A stretch of 64,000 nt of DNA from Mesorhabditis belari (lineage: Eukaryota > Nematoda > Chromadorea > Rhabditida > Rhabditidae), in the NCBI GenBank assembly GCA_958450365.1, contig CAUEEP010000728.1, positions 1,054,001-1,118,000 of the forward strand. Reading direction: 5' to 3'. Made by a program: the position numbers and the translations under genes. The notes below the pieces were generated by a model. It searched no databases and was not told the origin of the DNA. It saw nothing but the letters and a program-made list of their open reading frames with translations. Below, piece after piece: positions 51,584 through 61,374 of the stretch (the first letter of the stretch is position 1; each line of letters opens with the position of its first letter).

Positions 51584-52568
51584 TTAAAAATTACACAAAT
51601 CCGTATCACAATAGCAATTGATCAATTTGGGCTCTAACATTTGAATGCCGAAATTCGTCTCGCAGCCGATCTCGGTGTCCATCACAACGGGCACACAAGC
51701 TCGCTCAAAATGGATTAGCTCTAGAAAATTGGCTTTTATTAATTAGATTTTTATTGATTGATTGATTGTCTATTATCTAATTGATTATCTATTATCTAAA
51801 GCAATTCATAGACTAAAGCAAAGTCAAAATCAAGGTTTTACTTTATAAATCGTAAATTACTTAACTTTATGAATTCCTAAGGTGAACTCAAGTTAGCAAA
51901 AGTTTCAAAAAAAGTTTTTATCCAGCCCTCAAATAGTTTAAAGTACGATTTAAACGCTTTAAACGAGTACGATTTAAACAATAAAATTCAAGTCTTTTAG
52001 TTTTTCTCTGAAAATCACTAGAGTCTGTTGTTAGATTGTGTTCCAGCTATTCAAAAGGATCTCTTCAAATAAAAAAGAAAAAACATTAATGAATTTATCA
52101 ACAGGACAATTCTTATATTTATCTCAATTAATTTGTAGCTTTTTATTAACGCTAAAAGAACAACAAGAAAAATTTGAGAATAACAATATAACTGTTGAAA
52201 CTAAAACTATTAATGCAGAACATTTATTTGTAATACTTCTTCAATACTATAATACTTCTTCATTTACTTCATTTACTTCATTTACTTACTTCTATCAACT
52301 ATTCAATTATTACAAGGTTTAATAAAAGTCAAATTTCTTGGCTAAACCAATCTAGCCAATAATGCTAAAATTTCAAATCACTCAAGCAAAATCACTCACG
52401 ATCTCCTGGCATCCACGTGGCACTCTTCATGCACATTCCCTCACAAGGGACAGCCGTCACTTGAAGAGGGAAATTCTGTTGGAAATGAAAAGTCGAATTG
52501 GCACAGGTTAGCGCGGAGACGATGGAGGGGAGGGATGAGAGGAGAATCTGGAGGAGAACGAGTTGCAT
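51584..52568 (-). CDS. small secreted eight-cysteine protein (ET/Ly6-like)
   Basis: Two exons, 52568-52400 and 51720-51584, give 101 aa. The start ATG follows a CTTTTCAG acceptor by 20 nt. A signal peptide (about 1-20, leucine-rich) is followed by eight cysteines spaced LTC ... VPC ... GMC ... RAC ... IGC ... NCYC ... DLCN. The closing CxC-x4-CN matches the ends of the ET modules in the gene at 36301-40277, so this is probably a single-module relative. Such domains are extracellular and disulfide-bonded; the function is unknown. The intron (51721-52399) holds nothing recognisable, and the frame at 52038-52322 within it is AT-rich noise. Confidence 0.8.
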
Positions 52569-53128
52569 GTTCAGGCTGAATTGATAGTCTGAAAAGAAAA
52601 GATCTTTCAAAAAGTTTCAGAACTTCAGGAGACAATTCTTTTTTGTATTAAGAGACTGTCCGTTGGTCGACAAAGGGAGATTTCTCTCATCTAACATCAA
52701 AAAGAAAGAAAAGATTGGGCAAATTGAGAGAACGGCAAATTTGTTGAGGGTAAATAGGAGAAAAGGAAAGGTGAGGAATTGGAAAATTTGGGTTTTTCGT
52801 TTTTCGAGAAATTTGGTAACATCGAGAATATAAAGCTCCAGTTTTATCAAGTTTTTGAACGAAATGGAAGGATAGATTATTGAATTCATGCATTTTACGG
52901 GCTTAATTTTACTAGGAGATGATTTATTTGATCATTTATCAATCAAAGAATTAACTCTTTAGCAGCTTTATTTCCAAAAAGAATTCTAGCAAATTAATCC
53001 GTAAATTTCAAGTTTTTTGACACTAAAGAATGAGTATTTCAAAGAAAACTATAGAAATCTTTTCTTCAGACTTTGTTAAATTTAATTTTAATCTCATTCA
53101 AGCCACAGTTTGTCTTCATGAGTTTCTA

Positions 53129-53357
53129 TTAGGTTGGTGGGAAAATAATCGAAATTTGGAGCCTCTAACTTCAAGTCCAAAACTAAAAGCCAATAACAAA
53201 TGAATTTATTCAAAGTAAAAACCATCAGCATCTATACACTGCTGCCAACGCGAAACAAGTTTAGCTAAAAGTTTAGTATCAATGACGCAAAAGGACTCTT
53301 AAAATCAAAGACAAAGTTTGAGTCTTGTTTATTTCGATTATTTTCCCAGCAACCAAA
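53129..53357. mobile_element. mariner end-only derivative with C-terminal fragment (229 bp)
   Basis: Ends TTAGGTTGGTGGGAAAATAA and TTATTTTCCCAGCAACCAAA, with TA on both sides (53127-53128, 53358-53359). The minus strand encodes the last residues of a mariner transposase, RWQQCIDADGFYFE and a stop. Everything else of the transposase is gone. Confidence 0.85.
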
Positions 53358-53369
53358 TATAAATCAAAG

Positions 53370-53625
53370 AAAATCTAAAAAAAAGATTACAATAGTGTTC
53401 CAAACTCAAACAAATCTAAAAGAAGACTACGATAGTGTTCCAAATTCAAATAAATCTAAAAAAAGATTACAATAGTCTTTCAAACTCAAACAAATCTAAA
53501 AGAAGACTACGATAGTGTTCCAAATTCAAATAAATCTAAAAAAAGATTACAATAGTCTTTCAAACTCAAACAAATCTAAAAAAAGATTACAATAGTTTTC
53601 CAAATTCAAACAAATCCATCTTTTC
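53370..53625. repeat. minisatellite, unit about 42 bp
   Basis: About six copies of AAATCTAAAAAAAGATTACA plus ATAGT(G/C)TT(C)CAAACTCAAACA, with two alternating variants (AAAAAGATTACAATAG and AGAAGACTACGATAG), which suggests a higher-order dimer. Confidence 0.85.
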
Positions 53626-54111
53626 GAAAGCTTCTAATGAAAATAAACGAATCGAGCTTAGTTTTTTTTTTGAGAAATCTTTACTTTTATAACTCTAGCT
53701 TGAATTTCCAAAACAATTTAGCTTTCAAATTGTCAACTTCAAAAACAAGATCAATCTAGGAAAACAAGTTTGTAGAAAAACGTCAAAAAACTATCCAAAA
53801 AAAGCGTTTCGTTTACTCATTTGCTTGTTTTTTTCCCTTTTTTCCTTGCCAAATCATCAAATTTATCGAAAAATTTCAAATTTTCCCAATAAAATCAGAA
53901 AAATTCAGCGAAATATTATCAAAATATTTGCTTGAAAATAAGGAAAATGATCAGAAAACGAGGGATTTCATGGTGGTAAACATTTAAGGAAAATTTGATG
54001 ATCACTAATTTTAGAATTCAACCGAAAGAGATTAAAAAAGCTGCAAAACATAAAAGAATGGAGATTAGATTTCGATAAAAATCTTTGTGGTTTAATAATT
54101 TTTGAGACATT

Positions 54112-55298
54112 CAGCATGCCAGAGGAGACATGAGGCAAAGTATTCCCACGGAGGTTCACAGCAATCGTTTGGATCTGGAAAATGTTGGATTTTGAATCTA
54201 TTGGGTTGGTGAATTGGAAACTGCCGGCTATTGTCCTATGTGACAGTTTGAGCACTTTCTTCAAAAGAAACCCATTTTGGTGTCAATGGAAAAGTTGTAG
54301 AGAATCAAAAACCAAGCTTATATCCAAATTTTCAGAAACGATTCAAAAACTGGTTTTCAAGAAATGCGAAATTTACGAATTTTCACAAAACTTGCATTTT
54401 AAGCGAAACTACTAAGTGTATCTTTTTGGAAATTTGGCTATAAGCCTCATTTTTCATTCTCTACAACTTTTCTATTGACACCAAAATGGGTTTCTTTTGA
54501 AGAAAATGCTCAAACTGAGACATCTCCAGTCCTCGATCTTTGAGTCTCACACACAAACCAAAATCTTACTACGAAAGAGGAATCCGCAAATTGCCTGAAG
54601 TCGTCAATAATAATGGAAATTATTTGGAATGAATTTATGGTTGTATGTTGAATAAATTTTAGTTCAAAGTCCCGCAGTTTTCAATTCACCAACCCAATAG
54701 TTCTAGTTCTAGTTCTAGTCCTTGAACCCTAAATTTCAAGGCCAGAAAGAGTACTTTTCCAAGGAAATCTTTTAGAAAATGCTAAAAAGTTTATCTTCAG
54801 CTTTTAGGTGTCACGAAGATTGGGCAAAAGTCGTCAATAATAATGGCAATTATTTGGAATGAATTCATGGTTTTATGTTGAATAAATTTTAGTTCAAAGT
54901 CTCGCGGTTTTCAATTCAGCAACTCAATAGAAATATCCAGAAAATGTTGGATTTGGATTTTGAATTGACTTTAGGAAATGAGTGAAAAGATTTGAGAAAA
55001 TCGAAACACAAATGCAAATTACTATTGCTACAAAGTACAAAGAAACTACTAATTACAGATTACTATTACAAATTACTCTTGCACAGATTTGAGTGTCCAA
55101 CTTTTGTTAGATAAAGACTGTAACTGTAATTTATCTAAAGGGCTAGATGATAGAAAAACGTTGAGAACACTTGAAAGTCGGCGGAAATACTTGCATTGAC
55201 TTTAACTTGCTGTTGCTTTAAACCTACTTGATGTTTTAACTCCAAGACAGTACGAACACCACCGCAACGCGCCTTGTGATCGATAGGGTGGACCTTCT
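54112..55298 (-). CDS. possible small cysteine-rich gene, 3' exons only
   Basis: Two minus-strand exons can be joined in frame. One runs from about 55298 to 55217 (acceptor CTTTTAG, donor GTAGG) with GALRWCSYCLGVKTS. The other runs from 54177 to about 54100 (acceptor TTTTCCAG) with NDCCEPPWEYFASCLLWHAE and a stop. The cysteine spacing (CxxC ... CC ... C ... C) suggests a real disulfide-rich product. No start exon with a signal peptide was found, although a 16-nt exon near 55520 would keep the frame. The intron holds two mariner pieces and a copy of an ET-gene intron border. Low confidence. Confidence 0.35.
54201..54697. mobile_element. mariner deletion derivative (497 bp)
   Basis: Ends TTGGGTTGGTGAATTGGAAA and TTTTCAATTCACCAACCCAA with TA flanks (54199-54200, 54698-54699). 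It belongs to the same family as the transposase remnant at 38078-38878: the plus strand keeps the transposase C-terminal coding end (GIRKLPEVVNNNGNYFE). The rest is deleted or replaced by short inverted pieces. Confidence 0.85.
54698..54930. repeat. copied ET-gene intron border between mariner ends
   Basis: 54700-54830 is the inverse of about 37430-37546 (start of ET exon 5 and its flanking intron, up to GGTGTCACG). It is followed by a second mariner 3' end (GTCAATAATAATGGCAATTA ... CAACTCAATAG, to 54930). Host-gene sequence is thus enclosed by two same-family mariner ends. Confidence 0.8.
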
Positions 55299-56008
55299 AA
55301 AAGAAGACAGAAAAGAAAAATGTTTAACTTTAGAAAATCTCTGGCATCTAGCCAGTGACTAATTCAAAAGCAAATGCAAAAAGTTAAAGCTACAAGAGCT
55401 GAAAGTTAAAGCTATAAGAGCTATAAACCAAAATTCGTCAGTTTTAGCCGTCAGCCATCAACTGTCATTAATTTCATTTCCAAATAAGTTAACCATTCCT
55501 ACTTGGTCGTTCGGTTTGCTGAAAATCGAGGATGCCCTTTGATGTGATGAATTCAAGAATAGAGAAAAGAATAAAAAAAGAAAATCAATGACTTTCGTGA
55601 CATTTTTTGTGTGTGTAAAGATAGAAATGATGAAAAAGAGCTGAAATCTTAAACCTGTGTTTATTTTTTTCGGCCACTAAGTGCAAGTGAAAATAGTTTA
55701 CAAAAAATAAAGCAGCAAGAACCTTGAATTTTTGTCGATTTTTCAATTCCTGCACTTTTATCAGTAGCTTGTAAATAACATTTCGGGAATCAACAAAAAT
55801 TTTGCGTGAAAATCTTTATGTTTTTTTTTTGTGAATCGTAATGATTCAAGATTCTTATGCAGTAAACAGAAGTAAAGAGAAGTAAATAGAAGCTTACGAT
55901 CGGCAAGCTTACGATTCTTATCGATAATCACAATTAGTAGAGTGTGTTCCTCACAAGTAATGCATTTTTTAAAAAAGCACACTTGGGAAAAAAATTATTG
56001 CAAAAAAT

Positions 56009-56414
56009 GGGGGGTGGGACAAATGCAACCTTTTTTTTCGCACCTGGACATTTGCGCACCTTTTTTTGCTGGAAAAGGCCTTAGGAAAGGTCGTAGAGCT
56101 TCAAAAATTTTTCCATAAAGGGAATCGTATGCGTAGATTCCGAATTTCGACAAATCACACCTCGCTGACACGTCAAATTTGGGCTAAAAGGCAAAAACTA
56201 CGCAACTTAACGCTTTTCCGCAGTTTTTGCCTTTTAGCCCAAATTTGACGTGTCAGCGAGGTGTGATTTGTCGAAATTCGGAATCTACGCATACGATTCC
56301 CTTCTATGAAAACATTTTTGAAGCTCTACGACCTTTCCTAAGGCCTTTTCCAGCAAAAAAAAGGTGCGCAAATGTCCAGGTGCGCAAAAAAAAGGTCGCA
56401 TTTGTCCCACCCCT
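56009..56414. mobile_element. palindromic MITE, hAT-type, copy 2 (406 bp)
   Basis: Close match to 7309-7717 with its own exact 8-bp duplication, CAAAAAAT (56001-56008 and 56415-56422). Two independent insertions with different 8-bp targets establish the duplication length of this family. Confidence 0.92.
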
Positions 56415-56547
56415 CAAAAAATGAAGCAAAAATCACGAGCCTCGCATTATATATGACACTTTTTAAAGATACTCAGCCGTTTAACGGATTTGGTGGAAAA
56501 TCACCTTCCAATGTAAAAACTGATTTTTTTTTTTTGAAAAACCTGGG

Positions 56548-56781
56548 GATAGGCTACTTTGGGTCAAATTTTTTGCGCAACTAGGTCTTTTGCCCAAATT
56601 GCCATAACTTTCCTCGAAGTTCGCCAATCTTTATGATGTTGGTTTCATTTTTTTTGCACTTATTGATATCTACAAAATGAAACCAAAATCATAAAGATTG
56701 GTTCACTTAAAAGAAAGTTTTGGCGAGTTGCGCAAACGACCCTGTTGCGCAAATAAAATGGCGGAAATTAGCCTACCCCAA
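56548..56781. mobile_element. palindromic MITE of the GGGGTAGGCTA family, copy 1
   Basis: Near-palindrome with ends GGGGATAGGCTA and TAGCCTACCCC and the internal motif CCAATCTTTATGATGTTGGT with its inverse. A rearranged relative is at 58193-58475. Confidence 0.75.
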
Positions 56782-57044
56782 AACCTGCGCAAAAAAATTG
56801 CTTTTATATTTTTTTTCGCGCAGGCGCACTTTTTAGAAAACGCATTACTAGCTACTACTCGAGCTACTACTCGAGCTATTACTGGAGCTATTACTGGAGC
56901 TATTACTCGAGCTTTTACTCGAGCTTTTACTCGAGCTTTTACTCGAGCTATTACTCGAGCTAAAAAATCAATCATGCAAATTTACTCGAGTAATTACTTA
57001 CTCAGGAACACACTCTAACAATTAGCATGAAATGAATGATTGAA

Positions 57045-60000
57045 TTAGAACCATTTATTGATACAACGAATCGTTTCATTGGTCATGAATTTGATCTTTT
57101 CGTCGAAAGCATCCACAAATGATGGATTATCTGGAATAAAGAGCTTTAGAAATATTGGAAAAACTTTATCGTTTTCCCCAAAGGTGGCTAGTTTTTAAAG
57201 TTACCGTAATCTTTTCTTTCAATCTTTTTATTTACTTATGATCCTTGATGAGGAATCAAACTGGGAAAAGAATTTGATCAAAAATTCCGTATAACTGACA
57301 AAATCTAAAAGCAATCTTAGAGAGGTTTCCAAATAGGCCACGTTTTAGAAAAAAAAAAAAGGCAATATTGTAATCATGAAACTATAGAAATTTCATTGAA
57401 GTTTCTTTTTGGCGGTTTTTTGATATCGATTTGTTTTTCATTTAAAACTGACTGATATTTGTGCCTAAAAGCTGCTCTTTCGATGTCGTATACCAGGGCA
57501 TCAACACCATTATACAATACGTAGTTTGTGTTTTAGTTTTTTTTTTTTTTGTTCTATTTTGCTTGTTATATCTCTGTAAAGCAATGCTTAAATTTCCCCT
57601 TTCGTCAGAATTGCATTTGTTTTTCATTTAAAACTGACTGATATATGTGCCTAAAAGCTGCTCTTTCGCTGTCGTATACCAGGGCATCAACACCATTATA
57701 CAATACGTATATGAAACTTCATATTGTTGAATGAACTAAAAATTTTGAGTTGAAAAGATGAAAAGACAAACAAAAGAAGTTACATTTTCGAGATTCGACC
57801 ACGGCATGGGCAGGTTGGTGACGGATTGCTTGAGATTATCATAGTAGTAGTGGAGGTAGTCGTTTTTTCTGAAAAAAATTATATGAAAGATCTGTGGAAG
57901 ATTATCTATTCTTTAGTTAAAGGTATTAGAAAGTTGTCGTAAAATTCGTTTTTATCAAGTTTTTATGTGTGTTTTCATCAAACACTTTCAATCTTTCGCA
58001 TCTTGTACCATCTTGTAGTTCTTCGATGAACCAACCACAATTTACCCGTTATTTACTTCAAACCAACGGGTTATTTGACACGAATTCGATAACGAGGATA
58101 AAATGTGCAAGGATTTAAGCAAAATTGGAGATTTCTTCAAAACAGAAGCAACAATTCAAATGATTTCATTTTTTGTTTTAAAACACTGAGGAAATGGGGG
58201 TAGTCTGCGCAACTGGGTCGTTTGCGCTGGGCTTCTGGGCTCGCCATAACTTTCTTCTAAGTCGGCCAATCTTTATGATGTTGGTTTCATTTTGTTGCAC
58301 TTATTGAGATCTACAAAATGGCAACAAAATCATGAAGATTGGTTGACTTAGAAGAAAGTTATGGTAGATCTCAATAAGTGCAAAAAAAAAATGACACCAA
58401 AATCATAAAGACTTAGGAGAAAGTTATGGCGAGTTGCGCAAAAAAAAAATTCCGGAAATTAGACTACCCCAGGAAATGAACAAAATATTGAAGAGAAAAA
58501 GGGATTTTAGGTGAGACAACAATTGAGCCAGTCTTTAGTACTTTTTCGTAGTCGTACTTTTCTTACTTCGGAACTTTGGAACTACTTTTAAATAGAAATT
58601 TGTAAACTTGAATGTAAATAGCTAAATATTTAACAGTTTTAGAAAACAAACTTTTTCGGATATGTTTCCGGTGAGAGAGCACTGTGCAAGAAGTAGACGA
58701 GATCCTCGGTGGGAGATCCCACATTCAGCAACTGCAAAAAAGGGCTATAAAAAAAAGGGCTTTGGTGTGCCGGAAAGTGAATTTTATAGATGTTTAAACC
58801 CAAAGTACACGTAGAAATGTTTACTCGATAGTTTTTTTACAGTTTTTAGCAAGATTAAGTCTAATTTCATTTCATGAAGTCTAATCTCATTTCATAAAGT
58901 CTAATTTCATTTCATGAAGTCTAATTTCATTTCATTATCAATTTCCACAAAAATTTCATTAACAAAAAAACAAATCTCTTGAGCTTTTTATCTAAAGAAA
59001 TGGTAAAATTTTGAATTCAGAACTGTAACTACTGTATCAGAAAGCACTTTTTTAAAAATGGTTTAGGCTTTTAAGCACTTTTTTCAGTGAAGAACGTTTC
59101 AATGATGTGCAATGATGACTTGAAAGTGGCTGGGGTTTTTGGCTAATCAAATTGCCTGAGCAAAACGAATGCCTAGAATTTGCCTAGCTGTAAGTTCTGT
59201 CGTAGATGTGGCTAAATCTTGCCCAAATTACTCTACCAATTACCCCACCCAATCACCTATTCTTGCCTACCTGCCAGTCGAGAATCGCGGCGAGATCAAC
59301 GCTTCCGTTCACGTTTCTTTGCCACAAAACGTTCGGCGTCCACATGTCACCATGGCAAAGAACTTGTCGATCGCCTAAAAGAATAATAAAAACTTTCAAA
59401 TAGATCCTCTTTACTTGTCGACTTTCTTAAATCCATAAATCTTTTGAAATCTCCAAAAATCAAATTAGTCTTTGCGAGCATTTTGTCGATTTGTGAGGTA
59501 AGCTTTGGGTAGAGATCTTTCATCGTATTTAAACGGCCATCGATTTTCTGAATTTCATCATTTATTATTCAGTAGATCAGTTTCATAAATCAAAAAAATT
59601 TCTAAAACACAGAAAAGCTACCGCAATCGTTCTTCCTTGTGCTAGCAAGGCATTCATCGCGGCGTTGTCCCACACTTTTAGAATGTCCGGGTTTTTCAGG
59701 GCTAAAAAAAAAACACTTAGCTTAGTAAATGCTGTAAAAATATTGTTGCCTTTTCGTTTCCAAAAGTTTCCAAAACTTTCGATTCACTCACACGTGGCGG
59801 CGAGTTGAACGAGCTGATCGAGCACTTGCAGAACTCCATCATCGGGCACTTCCTGATAGATCTGCAACATCTCACCGACAACATATTCTTCTGCTAAGTA
59901 ACCTAAATCATTTTTTGAAATTTCTTTTAAAAGCAAAACTCTTTTACCCATATTGATTCCATTTTCACCAAATTTCCGTCCACAATAGAAACCAGGAACT

Positions 60001-60507
60001 CGTAGATTTTCGGGCAAACCAAGCTCTGTTTTGTTTGTTTTGTTTGCCTCGAAAAATCTCAACTCTGTATCGTTCATCTAAAATTTTGTTTCAATTTTTT
60101 ATTGAAAACTGAAATTACTAATGATTCTAGTGATGGTTCTGTTGAATTTTCAAGATTTAAATCCTGTTGAATGATTTTGATGATGGCTTGCTTTGGAAGA
60201 GATTGGAGATCATTCGGATCTTGTGATATCCATTCAAAAGTGATCAAAGCAAGCTTAGAGATGAAACCCTGAATTGAAATGAATGAATTTTTCAGTTTAA
60301 CAAGTAAATTATTGTATAAGAATGTTTGTGAAGGCAAATTTTCGTTATCAAAGTTTCTTTTCCTACCGCTCCATCGCCGATCGGATGAGCCGTTGTGGTG
60401 GGGCCGAGTGTAGCCGTTGCGTTCAGTGATTTTTGTAGATCTTCTTGTAAAATCGCCCAAGTGAGTGGTGTGCCGAAAATGCCGTCACTTAGCCAACAAT
60501 TGATCAT
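57045..60507 (-). CDS. CHK/DUF1679 kinase-like protein
   Basis: Exons: 60507-60367, 60268-60119, 60077-59948, 59902-59792, 59701-59622, 59547-59415, 59374-59271, 58731-58652, 57868-57784, a tentative 57735-57702, and 57130-57045. These give about 377 aa. The N-terminus FGTPLTWAILQEDLQ...IGDGA then GFISKLALI is the nucleotide-binding start typical of the nematode DUF1679 group. HGDMWTPNVLW (residues about 256-266) is the Brenner-type catalytic motif HGDxxxxN, and AAILDWQ (about 278-283) supplies the metal-binding Asp. The fold is that of choline/ecdysteroid-type small-molecule kinases; the substrate is unknown. A 45-nt intron (59947-59903), a multiple of three, is inferred from family spacing. 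The tentative exon is needed to keep phase before the last exon and could be wrong. The intron around it contains a 90-bp direct duplication. Confidence 0.85.
57433..57710. repeat. direct duplication in the kinase-like gene
   Basis: About 90 bp from TGTTTTTCATTTAAAACTGA to ATTATACAATACGTA occurs at 57433-57524 and 57618-57710. The second copy is adjacent to the tentative exon 57735-57702 and shares its donor region, so this may be an exon-end duplication. Confidence 0.8.
58193..58475. mobile_element. palindromic MITE of the GGGGTAGGCTA family, copy 2, rearranged
   Basis: Ends GGGGGTAGTCTGCGCAACT and GAAATTAGACTACCCC. The interior repeats the CAATCTTTATGATGTTGG / CATAAAGA units one and a half times more than copy 1. 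It lies in an intron of the kinase-like gene. Confidence 0.75.
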
Positions 60508-61374
60508 TTCAAATTGTATTCTTAACTGAGCGAACCCGACACCAGGACTACATTGCTAGTTTATGCCTATAAAATATGAGGCGTCACTTAGAGCATTTTC
60601 TTAAATTTGTATTCTTAAACTGAAACTTGAACTCTCATGACAACTCACGATCCTGAAAACGATTGATCATTGTCTAAGTTTGTGCTCTTTTATAAAATTT
60701 AAAACTAGAGCTCATGATCCCCAAAAAACGTACCAATGAAATTACTAATAATAAAAGTTTATTCATTGTTGAAAATAGTAAAGCTTAGTTCTTGTGAATG
60801 TTTAAAAATTTTCACACAAAAATCGTGTGTGCATTTTGATTGAAATTTCTCTTTTTCTAATCACAAAAGTAATCAGAAATTCGTTTTTAATTCAAGCTTT
60901 TGTTTTAAAAAAAAAGAAAATAGATAATGGAGAAAGAAAATTGAGAATTTGAAAAGAAAAACAGTTGAAATTGAGAGAAGAGACAATTGATTTGATTGAA
61001 AAAGGGGAAAAGATTAGTCCTAATCCTTTCTTGAACTCAGAAATGTCCTCAACGAAAAGGTGTACTCAAAAGAAAGCCTTAAGAAAGCCTTTGCCTTTTT
61101 CAAGTTTCAAGTGTTTACAAATTTTTGAGCACAACGTTCATCATTGAACGTTCATTTTGTAAACGCTCACCGTCTGACGCACTAGTGAGAATGAGAAAAA
61201 CAGAAACAGTAGCTATTTAAACAAAAACAGAAACAGTAGCTATTAGCCAACAGATTTAAAAGGATTTCAATCAAGATTTACTTGTGCTCACTGGATCCAA
61301 CTCTTTAATCAATAAATATTTATACATGGCAACGAAAACTTGTACTGAGAATCAAGAAAATGATAAACGTTTGG
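60508..61374. other. between two minus-strand genes, no gene seen
   Basis: Leader side of the kinase-like gene and 3' flank of the DUF89 gene. A short diverged repeat, CGTCACTTAG...TTGTATTCTTAA, occurs at 60483-60528 and 60571-60619. No exon supported. Confidence 0.45.

Larger units (their letters stand above)
55935..57017. repeat. composite repeat bounded by AGAGTGTGTTCCT motifs
   Basis: The left edge AGAGTGTGTTCCTCACAAGT and right edge TTACTCAGGAACACACTCT are inverse to each other. Inside are the hAT MITE (56009-56414), a palindromic MITE (56548-56781) and a CGAGCTATTACT tandem (56850-56960). Similar border motifs occur at about 11095 and 42865-42885. This looks like a large old element filled with younger ones. 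Confidence 0.6.
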
